Shown: piece by piece, positions 16,585 through 25,735 of the stretch
Position numbering within the stretch: the stretch's first letter is position 1
How the letters are laid out: the number at the start of each line of letters is the position of its first letter
Assembly (NCBI GenBank): GCA_963925735.1
Contig: CAWUUH010000005.1
Location: 297,628 to 361,627, forward strand
Length of the DNA stretch: 64,000 nt
Reading direction: 5' to 3'
From: UBA4582 sp013204195
GTDB taxonomy: Bacteria; Pseudomonadota; Gammaproteobacteria; Pseudomonadales; Azotimanducaceae
The notes under the pieces: model-generated
Told to the model about the DNA's origin: nothing
The model's input: only the letters and a program-made list of their open reading frames with translations
Databases searched by the model: none
Position numbers and translations under genes: made by a program

Positions 16585-17629
16585 TTCGCCCATCGCGAGA
16601 ATCCACGTTCGAGGGATTCAACACAATCTCGATCTTGCCCGCGCCTGTTCGCCCCATAGTCAATTGTTGGCGATGGTCAAAGGCAACGCCTACGGGCATG
16701 ACATGCTGGGTCTGGCATCTCGCCTGCAAAGGGTCGACGCTTTTGGTGTCGCTCGAGTTGCTGAAGGCCAACAATTGCGTGCCCAGGGTGTCAAGCAGCC
16801 CATTATTGTGTTGCATGGCTTTAACGACCTGCAAGAACTCGAGGCTTGTCGACAAGCTGCGCTGACGCCGACCGTGCATAGTCAGTATCAGCTCGATCTG
16901 TTGTCCGATCAGGGCAGTCGCGACCTGCCGGTCTGGCTCAAGCTCGATACAGGCATGCACCGGTTAGGATTTTCGCCGGCGGCGTTTCAGGCCATCATCA
17001 CCAGTGGCGAATTCAATGTGACCTGCGTCTTGAGTCACCTCGCCAACGCTGAGCGTCTTGCGCATCCAGAAAATAGTGCCCAGTTGGCATTGTTTGAGGC
17101 CCTAACCAAAGACTTGGGCATACCTCGCAGTCTGGCAAATTCAGGGGCTATCCTCGGTTGGCCTGAGAGTCATTATGACTGGATTCGCCCAGGCATTATG
17201 CTTTATGGCAGTTCCCCGGCGAACAATAATGTGGCTGACTTACGTCTGGCGATGACCCTGACAGCACCGGTGCTCTCGGTTAAGGCCGTGGCAGCGGGAG
17301 AGACGATTGGTTATGGCAGTATCTGGCGCGCGCCGAAAAATACCCGTATTGCAGTGTTGGGCATCGGCTATGCTGATGGTTATCCACGGGAAGTCCCGGT
17401 GCAAATGCCGGTTTGGATCAATGGCCAGCGGCGACCGATTGTAGGCCGAGTTTCCATGGATACCTTGATGGTGGATGTGGGTGACCTGCCGACAGCTCCC
17501 AATGAGCGAGCCGAGATGTGGGGCCGGGCACTACCGGTCGATGAAGTGGCAGCATTAGTGGGCTCCATTGGCTATACCCTGATGTCCGGTCTGACCGCCA
17601 GAGTGCAGCGTGAATTGGTTGATGAGTAA
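16577..17629 (+). CDS. alr: Alanine racemase
   Basis: Alr interconverts L- and D-alanine with PLP, supplying D-Ala for peptidoglycan. The 350-residue length is usual. The PLP lysine is K35 in MVKGNAYGHD, and the second catalytic Tyr lies in the GYGSIWRA block; VGRVSMDTLMVD and LGIGYADGYPR are also present. The ATG at 16577 lies within the 13-bp repeats, and I see no clear ribosome-binding site ahead of it. Position after dnaB is common. Confidence 0.96.
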   Translation: MSSSPIARIHVRGIQHNLDLARACSPHSQLLAMVKGNAYGHDMLGLASRLQRVDAFGVARVAEGQQLRAQGVKQPIIVLHGFNDLQELEACRQAALTPTVHSQYQLDLLSDQGSRDLPVWLKLDTGMHRLGFSPAAFQAIITSGEFNVTCVLSHLANAERLAHPENSAQLALFEALTKDLGIPRSLANSGAILGWPESHYDWIRPGIMLYGSSPANNNVADLRLAMTLTAPVLSVKAVAAGETIGYGSIWRAPKNTRIAVLGIGYADGYPREVPVQMPVWINGQRRPIVGRVSMDTLMVDVGDLPTAPNERAEMWGRALPVDEVAALVGSIGYTLMSGLTARVQRELVDE

Positions 17630-17689
17630 GCGCACACTAACGGCAGAGACTGATAATTTTCAATCAAACGGACAATACAGGCGGCACTG

Positions 17690-19051
17690 ATGGCCAAGTC
17701 AAAAACAGTTTATGTCTGCAGTGATTGTGGCTCTGAATACGCCAAATGGCAGGGACAGTGTGGTGACTGCAAGGCATGGAATACCATGACTCGGCTGTCG
17801 ATTGAAGATACGGCTCGCAGCGCCAGAAAGCAGGGTTTTGCCGGCCAACTGGCCGCTGCCAGTATTCTTGGCGAGGTGTCAGCCCAGGATGTGCCGCGGC
17901 TGGCCACCGGTTCTGGTGAGTTTGATCGTGTGCTGGGGGGTGGTCTAGTGCCCGGTTCGGCGGTGTTAATCTCCGGCAGTCCAGGGGCTGGCAAGAGTAC
18001 GTTGCTGATTCAAACATTGTGTAAGCTCGCCGAGCAACACTCGGCGTTGTATGTCACTGGTGAAGAAAGTTTGGCGCAGATCGCGATGCGGGCCCGACGG
18101 CTGCAATTGCCGGTTGATAAGCTCAACGTCATGGCGCAGACCAACGTGGAAGCGATTTGTGCGACCTGGGATGAGATGAAGCCCAAATTAATCGTGATTG
18201 ACTCGATTCAGGTAATGTACATGGATGGTGTGGAATCGGCCCCTGGCGGTGTTGCCCAAGTGCGAGAGAGCGCTTCTATGTTGATCCAGCACGCCAAGCG
18301 TACCGACACGATCTTGTTATTGGTGGGTCATGTGACCAAGGAAGGCAACCTCGCCGGCCCAAGAGTGTTGGAGCATATGATTGATTGTTTCGTGATGCTC
18401 GAAGGCGAGAACGACAGTCGCTATCGCACCTTGCGCGCCAGTAAAAATCGCTTTGGTGCCGTCAACGAATTAGGTATTTTTGCCATGACCGAGAAGGGCC
18501 TGGCTGAAGTGTCAAATCCCTCGGCGATCTTCTTGTCTCGAGGTGAGGAGGCGGCGCCTGGCAGTATTGTTATGGTCGTTTGGGAAGGCACGCGACCCTT
18601 GTTAGTTGAAGCTCAAGCGCTAGTGGATGCCAGTGCCCTGGGTAATCCTCGGCGAGTGGCGGTAGGTTTTGAGCAGAATCGATTGGCCATGCTGCTGGCC
18701 GTGCTGCATCGCCATGGTGGCCTGCAGGTCGGCGATCAGGATGTCTTCGTTAATGCGGTGGGTGGTATTCGCGTGACAGAAACCAGCAGTGATCTGGCGC
18801 TCCTGTTAGCCGTGGTCTCAAGTTTTCGAGACAAGGCGCTACCCATGGATCTGATCTGTTTCGGCGAGGTGGGTTTATCCGGTGAAATCAGACCCGTGCC
18901 GAACGGTCAGGATCGATTGCGAGAGGCAGCGAAGCACGGCTTTCGGCACGCCATCGTGCCGAAGGCCAACTTGCCTAAACAACCGATCAAAGGCATGCAG
19001 ATCACCGGCGTCAGCAAGCTCCAAGAGGCCCTTGAAGCCATTGGCGCCTGA
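17690..19051 (+). CDS. radA: DNA repair protein RadA
   Basis: RadA is a RecA-related, DnaB-type helicase that promotes branch migration in recombination. The 453 residues start with a C4 zinc finger (C10, C13, C24, C27), then the ATPase core with GSPGAGKST, the RadA-specific SKNRFGAVNELG motif, and a C-terminal Lon-protease-like domain without protease activity (GEVGLSGEIRPV). It lies 60 bp after alr, on the same strand. Confidence 0.96.
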   Translation: MAKSKTVYVCSDCGSEYAKWQGQCGDCKAWNTMTRLSIEDTARSARKQGFAGQLAAASILGEVSAQDVPRLATGSGEFDRVLGGGLVPGSAVLISGSPGAGKSTLLIQTLCKLAEQHSALYVTGEESLAQIAMRARRLQLPVDKLNVMAQTNVEAICATWDEMKPKLIVIDSIQVMYMDGVESAPGGVAQVRESASMLIQHAKRTDTILLLVGHVTKEGNLAGPRVLEHMIDCFVMLEGENDSRYRTLRASKNRFGAVNELGIFAMTEKGLAEVSNPSAIFLSRGEEAAPGSIVMVVWEGTRPLLVEAQALVDASALGNPRRVAVGFEQNRLAMLLAVLHRHGGLQVGDQDVFVNAVGGIRVTETSSDLALLLAVVSSFRDKALPMDLICFGEVGLSGEIRPVPNGQDRLREAAKHGFRHAIVPKANLPKQPIKGMQITGVSKLQEALEAIGA

Positions 19052-19085
19052 GCCCGCGGTTGCCTGAATCCTCGGTTTCCTAAAC

Positions 19086-20750
19086 TCAGGCCAGCTTCTT
19101 GTACTTGACTCGGGTCGGGCCCTTGTCACCCTGGCGTTTGCGGTGGTCTTCTTCATATTCAGAATAGTTGCCATCAAACCAAACCGCCGTGCTGTTACCT
19201 TCGAAGGCGAGGATGTGGGTGGCAATCCGGTCGAGGAACCAGCGATCGTGAGAGATCACCATCAAAGTCCCTGGATAGGCTTCGATGGCTGTTTCCAGGG
19301 ACCGTAAGGTCTCCACGTCCAAGTCGTTAGTGGGTTCGTCTAGCAGCAGGAAATTCGCGCCCTTCTTTAGCAGTTTTGCCAAGTGCACGCGATTGCGTTC
19401 ACCGCCAGAAAGATTTTTCACCAGCTTCTGCTGATCCCCACCTTTGAAGTTGAAGCGACTGACATAGCCACGAGAAGGCGTCTCGTAGCGACCGATCTGG
19501 ATCACCTCATTACCTTCTGAAATTTCTTCCCAGACATTTTTGTCGTCTGAGAGACTGTCGCGACTCTGATCCACATGACCAAGGACGACGGTTTCACCTA
19601 AACGTACCGTACCGCTGTCAGGCTGATCGGTGCCGCTGATCATTCGGAACAGGGTAGACTTGCCGGCGCCGTTGCCGCCGATAATGCCGACGATGGCCCC
19701 CTTGGGCACGCTGAAACTCAAATCGTCGATCAGTAGTTGATCGCCGAACCCTTTGCTAACATTTTCAACCTCAAGGATGACATCGCCCAATCGGGGTCCG
19801 GGTGGAATGTACAATTCCAGGGTCTCGCTGCGGCGCTGAAATTCCTGGCCGTTAAGCTCTTCAAAGCGAGCCAAGCGGGCGCGGTTTTTGGCATGCCGAG
19901 CCTTGGGTTGAGTCCTGACCCATTCCAGTTCGGCTTTGATGGTTTTCTGGCGCGCACCTTCGCGCTTATCTTCCATTTCCAGACGGCGGTCTTTGTCTTC
20001 GAGCCAAGCGGAGTAATTCCCTTCAAAGGGGATACCATAGCCACGATCCAGCTCTAGAATCCAACCCGCGGCGTTGTCGAGAAAGTACCGGTCGTGGGTA
20101 ATGGCGACCACGGTGCCAGGAAAGTCCTGCAGGTAATGTTCGAGCCAGGCCACGCTTTCCGCATCCAGATGGTTGGTGGGCTCGTCCAGCAAGAGCATGT
20201 CGGGATTGGACATCAACAAGCGGCACAAGGCGACTCGACGTTTTTCGCCGCCAGATAGCGTCGTGACGTCAGCGTCAAATGGGGGTAGGCGCAAGGCGTC
20301 GGCGGCGATATTGAGTTTGCGTTCCAGGTCCCAGCCATCGGCGGCGTCGATCTTGAGTTGCAGGTCTCCCTGTTGTTCAAGGAGATCGCTCATCTCCGTA
20401 TCAGACATGGGTTCGGCAAATTTATCACTGATTTCGTTGAAAGCGTCGATCAGATCTTTGAGCTCCCGCACGCCGTCTTCCACATTGCCGCGAACGTCGC
20501 GGCTCGCATCCAGTTCCGGTTCCTGAGATAAATAACCAATTTTCAGATCTGGCTGGGGTCTGGCTTCGCCCAAAATTTCCAGGTCAAGACCTGCCATAAT
20601 TTTCAGCAGCGTAGATTTACCGGCGCCGTTGAGGCCCAGGACGCCAATTTTAGCCCCTGGAAAAAAGGATAAAGAGATATCCTTCAGGATAACGCGATTC
20701 GGCGGGACGACCTTGCCGACTCTGGACATGGTGTAAACGTATTGTGCCAT
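19086..20750 (-). CDS. ettA: Energy-dependent translational throttle protein EttA (ABC-F)
   Basis: EttA binds the ribosomal E site and gates the first elongation step according to ATP/ADP ratio. I use the ATG at 20748-20750 (MAQYVYTMSRV), which gives 554 residues, against 555 in E. coli; a 19-residue upstream extension lacks support. Two ABC domains are present: Walker A GLNGAGKST and GGNGAGKST, signature LSGGEKRRVALC and LSGGERNRVHLA, and Walker B LLLDEPTNHLD and LLLDEPTNDLD, with the arm and P-site tether between. It converges on radA and diverges from nrdR. Confidence 0.96.
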   Translation of the reverse strand: MAQYVYTMSRVGKVVPPNRVILKDISLSFFPGAKIGVLGLNGAGKSTLLKIMAGLDLEILGEARPQPDLKIGYLSQEPELDASRDVRGNVEDGVRELKDLIDAFNEISDKFAEPMSDTEMSDLLEQQGDLQLKIDAADGWDLERKLNIAADALRLPPFDADVTTLSGGEKRRVALCRLLMSNPDMLLLDEPTNHLDAESVAWLEHYLQDFPGTVVAITHDRYFLDNAAGWILELDRGYGIPFEGNYSAWLEDKDRRLEMEDKREGARQKTIKAELEWVRTQPKARHAKNRARLARFEELNGQEFQRRSETLELYIPPGPRLGDVILEVENVSKGFGDQLLIDDLSFSVPKGAIVGIIGGNGAGKSTLFRMISGTDQPDSGTVRLGETVVLGHVDQSRDSLSDDKNVWEEISEGNEVIQIGRYETPSRGYVSRFNFKGGDQQKLVKNLSGGERNRVHLAKLLKKGANFLLLDEPTNDLDVETLRSLETAIEAYPGTLMVISHDRWFLDRIATHILAFEGNSTAVWFDGNYSEYEEDHRKRQGDKGPTRVKYKKLA

Positions 20751-20870
20751 GGATAATTGACCCAGAAAAAAAGCTGAGTTTAACAGATACGCCCCTGAGT
20801 GTTTCAACGCATCGGTGCCAGCTTCGCCGGTTTAGAGTAGAATGGCGGTTTTCCAGCCGGGAAGCCTATT

Positions 20871-21341
20871 GTGCATTGCCCTTTTTGTAGTCATAGCGAG
20901 ACCAAGGTGATTGATTCCCGTTTGGTAGCCGATGGCGATCAGGTTAGACGCCGGCGTGAATGTCAGGAGTGTGGCGAGCGGTTTACCACGTTTGAGTCCG
21001 CCGAGCTGTTGTTACCCCGGGTCATCAAGAGTAACGGAAGTCGGCAGCCCTTCGACGAGACCAAGTTGCGAAGTGGTATCTTGAGAGCCATTGAGAAGCG
21101 CCCGGTAAGCTTGGAGCGGGTTGAGTTGACGATCAATCGGATCAAGCACCGGCTGCGAGCTACCGGTGAGCCGGAAGTGAATACTCTCAGTGTGGGTGAG
21201 CTCGTGATGGATGAATTACGAGACCTGGATGACGTGGCTTATGTTCGGTTCGCCTCTGTTTACCGCAGCTTTCAGGATATCAATGAATTTCGAGAAGAGA
21301 TCGAACGCCTGGATGCAGGCAAGATAAAGCGCGACGAGTGA
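20871..21341 (+). CDS. nrdR: Transcriptional repressor NrdR
   Basis: NrdR senses ATP/dATP through an ATP-cone domain and represses ribonucleotide reductase genes at NrdR boxes. The 156 residues begin with a zinc ribbon (C3, C6, C31, C34), followed by an ATP-cone (RVIKSNGSRQPFDETKLRSG). The start is GTG, giving the universal MHCPFC. A possible -10 (TAGAAT, 20838-20843) lies 28 bp upstream in the divergent gap with ettA. It heads the rib-nus cluster, only 7 bp before ribD. Confidence 0.96.
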   Translation: MHCPFCSHSETKVIDSRLVADGDQVRRRRECQECGERFTTFESAELLLPRVIKSNGSRQPFDETKLRSGILRAIEKRPVSLERVELTINRIKHRLRATGEPEVNTLSVGELVMDELRDLDDVAYVRFASVYRSFQDINEFREEIERLDAGKIKRDE

Positions 21342-21348
21342 TCAGAGC

Positions 21349-22455
21349 ATGAACCACGAGACTTTCATGGCTGAGGCCTTACGTGAGGCTGAACGCGGCC
21401 TCTATACAGCACAACCGAACCCACGGGTCGGCTGTGTGTTGGTCAAGGCCGGCCAGATTATCGCCCGCGGATTTCATCTGCAGACCGGTCATGGGCACGC
21501 GGAAGCCAACGCGCTTAAGTTTGCCGGTACCGAGGCCCGTGATGCGACCGCCTATGTAACCCTGGAACCTTGTAGTTTTGTTGGCCGCACACCGGCCTGT
21601 GCTGACAGCTTGATAAAGGCAGGGATCAAGACCGTGGTCTATGCCATGACCGATCCTCATCCAGGGAATTGTGGCAAGGGTCTCGAGAAGCTGGTGGCGG
21701 CCGGTATTGACGTAGTGGGCCCCGTATTGGAGGCGTCAGCTCGAGCGCTGAACCCGGGGCATATCAAGCGCTTTACCACGGGTATGCCCTATGTTCGACT
21801 TAAATTAGCCATGAGTCTGGATGGCAAGACAGCCTTAGCCAATGGCAGCAGTCAGTGGATTACCGGATCTGCGGCCCGGCAAGATGTGCAGCGTCTTCGA
21901 GCCCGTAGCTCGGCGATTGTCACCGGCGTAGAGACAGTGATTGCCGATGACCCAGCGCTGACGGTCCGCGCCGCCGATCTGAACGTCGAGTTTGCTGAAC
22001 TCTCGGCCAGCGTTGTTCGACCCTTGATCGTGATGGATAGCAATCTACGCATTCCGTTGACAGCGAAGGTCTTGACGCAGCCACAGACCCAGATTGCCTG
22101 TGGTCAGGATCGTGTTGCCGAAGCGCCTGCGCATTTGTCGGTGCTGGGCTTGGCTCGCGGCGCTGATGGACGGTTGGATATCCGCGATCTGCTGCTGAAC
22201 CTCGGTGCTCAGGACTGTAACGAGGTTCTGTTCGAATGTGGTGCGACGTTAGCGGGTGGTTTGGTGCAATCGGGGTTGCTGGATGAAATTGTGATGTATA
22301 TTGCGCCTCGAATGATGGGGCACGATGCTCGGTCATTACTAAAGCTACCGACAATTGCTACTATGGACGATCTGGTGGAGCTGGATATTGCCGATGTCCG
22401 ACGTGTCGGTCAGGATTTACGCCTGACGATGAAGGTAGAAGCCAAGAAGCCTTAA
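21349..22455 (+). CDS. ribD: Bifunctional riboflavin biosynthesis deaminase/reductase RibD
   Basis: RibD deaminates the pyrimidine made from GTP and then reduces its ribose with NADPH. The 368 residues consist of an N-terminal cytidine-deaminase-like zinc domain (H50-A-E52, C75 and C84 in PCSFVGRTPAC) and a C-terminal DHFR-like reductase (KLAMSLDGKTA). It is 7 bp after nrdR and 35 bp before ribH. The riboflavin synthase and ribBA genes usually found between ribD and ribH are absent. Confidence 0.95.
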   Translation: MNHETFMAEALREAERGLYTAQPNPRVGCVLVKAGQIIARGFHLQTGHGHAEANALKFAGTEARDATAYVTLEPCSFVGRTPACADSLIKAGIKTVVYAMTDPHPGNCGKGLEKLVAAGIDVVGPVLEASARALNPGHIKRFTTGMPYVRLKLAMSLDGKTALANGSSQWITGSAARQDVQRLRARSSAIVTGVETVIADDPALTVRAADLNVEFAELSASVVRPLIVMDSNLRIPLTAKVLTQPQTQIACGQDRVAEAPAHLSVLGLARGADGRLDIRDLLLNLGAQDCNEVLFECGATLAGGLVQSGLLDEIVMYIAPRMMGHDARSLLKLPTIATMDDLVELDIADVRRVGQDLRLTMKVEAKKP

Positions 22456-22490
22456 GTGGGTATAATTGATTATTTGCAGCAGGAAAACAT

Positions 22491-22958
22491 ATGAGCATGG
22501 TAATAGAAGGTGATTTCTCGGCGAGTGACGCCAAATTTGCGATCATCGTAGCGAGATTCAACGGCTTTGTGGTCGAGGGTTTGCTCGCGGGCGCGCTGGA
22601 TACGCTCAAACGCCATGGCGTTGACGACAGCAATATCACCGTGATTCGGGTGCCTGGTGCTTTCGAGATGCCGCTGGCCACCCAAGCGGTTGCCGAAAAA
22701 GGTGAATTTGATGCGATTCTTACTCTGGGCGCGGTAATTCGTGGCGGGACACCACATTTTGAATTTGTCGCCGGTGAATGTGCCAGTGGTATTGCCCATA
22801 TTGCGTTGGCGAACTCAGTGCCCATAGCCTTCGGGGTGTTGACCACTGACACTATTGAGCAGGCGATTGAGCGATCTGGCACGAAAGCCGGTAACAAGGG
22901 TATCGATGCGGCGATGACGGCCCTTGAGATGGTCAGTTTGATGCGGCAATTGGTGTGA
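22491..22958 (+). CDS. ribH: 6,7-dimethyl-8-ribityllumazine synthase
   Basis: RibH condenses the RibD-pathway pyrimidine with dihydroxybutanone phosphate to give lumazine, the riboflavin synthase substrate. The 155 residues include the N-terminal FAIIVARFN strand, RVPGAFEMP, and IRGGTPHFEFV with the catalytic His 89. It overlaps nusB by 4 bases (GTGA). Confidence 0.96.
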   Translation: MSMVIEGDFSASDAKFAIIVARFNGFVVEGLLAGALDTLKRHGVDDSNITVIRVPGAFEMPLATQAVAEKGEFDAILTLGAVIRGGTPHFEFVAGECASGIAHIALANSVPIAFGVLTTDTIEQAIERSGTKAGNKGIDAAMTALEMVSLMRQLV

Positions 22959-23476
22959 CGATTAAAGACCAGGACGATCTCATTCCGGGCGTGAAGAAGC
23001 CCGTGTCGGCCAGCGGCGCCAAACATAAACCGGTGCCGAAAGACCTGACTAAAACCCCTTCGGCGAGAAGCAAGGCACGACGCTTTGCGCTGCAGGCTCA
23101 TTATCAGATTCAGCTGAACGATTGTTCCGTGGCATCGGTGGAGGAACAGTTTCTCCAGGATCACGATATGAAGCGGGTGGATACCGAGTATTTCCACGAA
23201 TTGCTGTCGGGTACGACCGTTCACCGGCGCGAGCTGATGGCGCTCATCACGCCGACGTTAGACCGATCCTTCGACGCCCTAGACCCGATTGAAAAGGCGA
23301 TTTTGTTTATCGGTTGTTTTGAGTTGGTGCATCGGATCGACGTGCCCTATCGAGTGGTGATCAATGAGGGTATTGAGCTGGCCCGCCAATTTGGTGCCAC
23401 CGAGAGCCACAAGTACATAAATTCCATCCTAGATCGGCTGGCTAAAGATCACCGGACTAGTGAACGTGGTCGCTAA
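22955..23476 (+). CDS. nusB: Transcription antitermination factor NusB
   Basis: NusB with NusE binds boxA RNA in antitermination of rRNA operons. The protein starts with GTG at 22955, inside the ribH stop, and is 173 residues, about 30 longer than E. coli NusB because of an N-terminal basic extension (residues 1-42). The core starts ARSKARRFALQAHYQIQL and contains LDPIEKAILFIGCFEL and the INEGIELARQFG helix. An internal start around residue 40 is possible, but the overlap supports the long form. Confidence 0.92.
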   Translation: MTIKDQDDLIPGVKKPVSASGAKHKPVPKDLTKTPSARSKARRFALQAHYQIQLNDCSVASVEEQFLQDHDMKRVDTEYFHELLSGTTVHRRELMALITPTLDRSFDALDPIEKAILFIGCFELVHRIDVPYRVVINEGIELARQFGATESHKYINSILDRLAKDHRTSERGR

Positions 23477-23509
23477 GACCCGTTTGTTAGTTGTAGTGAT
23501 GAGGCCTTG

Positions 23510-24478
23510 ATGACGGATCCTCGCCGCGAATTTTCGATTATTGAGCGGTACTTTGCTGGGCTTATCACGACGACGAGCTCCGCTATCCTGCTGGGTCCCG
23601 GTGATGACTGCGGCATTTTCAGTGTGCCCGCGGGCCAGGAAGTGTGTATCTCGACGGACACCCTGACGGCTGGTGTGCATTTTCCCCTAGGTGCCGCACC
23701 GGCGGTCGTCGCCCATCGCGCATTGGTGGCCAATCTCAGTGATTTGTCGGCCATGGGTGCTTGCCCATTAACCTGCACGCTGGCATTGACGCTGGATGCT
23801 CAATCTTCCACTGACATCTGGCTCGCGCCCTTCGCGGACCATCTCCGTGAATTAATCGACCAGTATGCGATTCCGCTGATCGGTGGCAATCTCTCTTCCG
23901 GGCCTTTATCGCTGACCTTTACTGTGTTGGGTACAGTGCCTGCGGGCCAGGCGCTACGCCGTGATGGCGCGCAGCTAGGCGACGATGTTTATATCACCGG
24001 GCATCTTGGCAACGCTGCCGGCGGCTTGGCACAGTTACAAGCGGACGGGTCACGGTCGTCGATGTTGCTGGATCGCTACCAACATCCGACGCCCAGGCTG
24101 GCGACGGCGATGGCCTTGCGTGGCCTAGCCACGGCGGCGATCGATATTTCTGACGGCCTGCTGGCTGATCTGGATCATGTTGCTGCGCGCAGCGAGGTTG
24201 GGATAGAAATAGCGCTAGAGCAGCTACCGCTGTCGGCCGCCTTACTGGAAAATTTTGATTTAGTGCGATGCCGCGAGTTTGCCTTGGCGGGGGGTGATGA
24301 CTACGAGCTGGGATTCACCGCCGGCATTGCCCAGCGGCAGTCGGTGGCCGCTGTCGCACTGGCGACCCAGGTGGAAATCACCAGAATAGGCCGAGTCGTT
24401 GTAGGGGGCGGGGTCCAGGTTTTTGACACTACGGGTCAGCCGGTACCCGTGGCACGCCGTGGTTACGCGCACTTTTAA
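23510..24478 (+). CDS. thiL: Thiamine-monophosphate kinase
   Basis: ThiL phosphorylates thiamine monophosphate to thiamine pyrophosphate. The 322 residues begin EFSIIERYF and show LLGPGDDCGIF, STDTLTAGVHF, and the C-terminal DISDGLLADLDH, all metal/ATP-binding parts of the PurM-like fold. I use ATG 23510; a TTG one codon upstream is possible. It follows nusB in the standard order and may share its transcript. Confidence 0.95.
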   Translation: MTDPRREFSIIERYFAGLITTTSSAILLGPGDDCGIFSVPAGQEVCISTDTLTAGVHFPLGAAPAVVAHRALVANLSDLSAMGACPLTCTLALTLDAQSSTDIWLAPFADHLRELIDQYAIPLIGGNLSSGPLSLTFTVLGTVPAGQALRRDGAQLGDDVYITGHLGNAAGGLAQLQADGSRSSMLLDRYQHPTPRLATAMALRGLATAAIDISDGLLADLDHVAARSEVGIEIALEQLPLSAALLENFDLVRCREFALAGGDDYELGFTAGIAQRQSVAAVALATQVEITRIGRVVVGGGVQVFDTTGQPVPVARRGYAHF

Positions 24479-24488
24479 GGAGGCGATC

Positions 24489-24971
24489 ATGACCCCAAGA
24501 AACTATAAAGCCCTGACGAATCCGTGGCATTTGCTGGCCACAGGTTTTGGTAGCGGACTGGCGCCAAAGGCGCCGGGCACCATGGGCAGCGTACTGGCAG
24601 TGTTATTATGGATTCCGCTGCAGGAGTTGTCGGTGATGGCTTATGGCCTTTTTGTTCTGGCCTGCATACCGTTCGGGATCTGGTTATGTGGTCGCGTCGC
24701 GACCGAGATGCAGGTTAAGGATCCAGCCTGTATCGTGTTCGATGAATTTGTCGGCGTTTGGGTGACACTGTTTATGCTGCCGGTTGGCTGGTACTGGCCC
24801 TTCATCGGCTTCATTCTGTTTCGGTTGTTCGATATTCTTAAACCCTGGCCAGTGAGCTGGTTGGATCAACGCCTGCCCGGTGGTTGGGGCATCATGCTTG
24901 ATGACGTGGCGGCTGGGTTTTTTAGCCTGATCATTATTCAGGCGCTGGCTTTGGGCCTTGGCATGCCGTGA
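24489..24971 (+). CDS. pgpA: Phosphatidylglycerophosphatase A
   Basis: PgpA removes phosphate from phosphatidylglycerophosphate in phospholipid synthesis. I start at ATG 24489 because AAGGAGG (24477-24483) lies 5 bases ahead, overlapping the thiL stop; a longer frame upstream overlaps thiL. The 160 residues contain GSGLAPKAPGTMGS, the FDEFVGVW metal motif and several membrane helices. Its place after thiL is conserved. Confidence 0.94.
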   Translation: MTPRNYKALTNPWHLLATGFGSGLAPKAPGTMGSVLAVLLWIPLQELSVMAYGLFVLACIPFGIWLCGRVATEMQVKDPACIVFDEFVGVWVTLFMLPVGWYWPFIGFILFRLFDILKPWPVSWLDQRLPGGWGIMLDDVAAGFFSLIIIQALALGLGMP

Positions 24972-24993
24972 AGGGGGTGCAGGAGACGTCTTA

Positions 24994-25632
24994 ATGGCGC
25001 GTGTATGGATTATTTGGTGGCTGTTCAGCGCGCCAGGGCTGGTAGCCGCATCCGAGACCGTCCAGATCGAGGTTGTCGGTTTGTTCAAAAACGCAGCGGT
25101 GCTAAACATCAACGGCGAGCAGCAGTTACTAAAAATCGGCCAACGTTCACTCGAAGGTGTCTTGCTCCTGAGCGCTGACAGCCGTGGGGCCTCTATTGCT
25201 GTGGACGGCGAGACCCTGCAGCTGGATTTAAGCAGCTATATCAGCGCCGAATTTACCGATCACGTGCCGACGACAGTGGCGATTCGCCGCGCCAACAACC
25301 AATACCACACCACCGGTTCAATCAACGGTGTACCGGTGAGCTTTCTGATTGACACCGGGGCCACTATTCTGGCGATGAACAGCCGTCACGCCGTCGCCTT
25401 GGGGCTCGATATGAGCCGGGCCAAGCCCATGCAAGCAACGACCGCCAGCGGTGCGGTGGACTCGCGACAGGTCATGATCAAGCGGGTCGACGTGGGTGAT
25501 ATCCAGGTTAACAATGTGCTGGCGGCCGTGTTGCCAGGTGACTATCCAGCAGAAATACTCCTGGGTATGAGCTTCCTTCGCAATGTCAAAATGAGTGAGA
25601 ATGCCGGGTTAATGCTGCTGAAAAGCCGCTAG
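24994..25632 (+). CDS. Retropepsin-like aspartic protease, clan AA (exported)
   Basis: A 212-residue protein with an N-terminal hydrophobic signal or anchor (about 1-20), a small middle domain, and a C-terminal retroviral-type aspartic protease domain with active site D120-T-G-A after SFLI, plus ILLGMSFL near the end. Bacterial members of this family are periplasmic and poorly characterised. I use ATG 24994, preceded by AGGAGA; an in-frame extension into pgpA is unlikely. It is 22 bp after pgpA. Confidence 0.85.
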   Translation: MARVWIIWWLFSAPGLVAASETVQIEVVGLFKNAAVLNINGEQQLLKIGQRSLEGVLLLSADSRGASIAVDGETLQLDLSSYISAEFTDHVPTTVAIRRANNQYHTTGSINGVPVSFLIDTGATILAMNSRHAVALGLDMSRAKPMQATTASGAVDSRQVMIKRVDVGDIQVNNVLAAVLPGDYPAEILLGMSFLRNVKMSENAGLMLLKSR

Positions 25633-25735
25633 CCCAATCACCGGGTCACAACTGAGGGTATTCACCGGACTTAGAATAGTCGCCGGAATCCTGTTGTCCT
25701 GCTAGAATCGGCGGATTATTAGGCAGGAGTATTGC

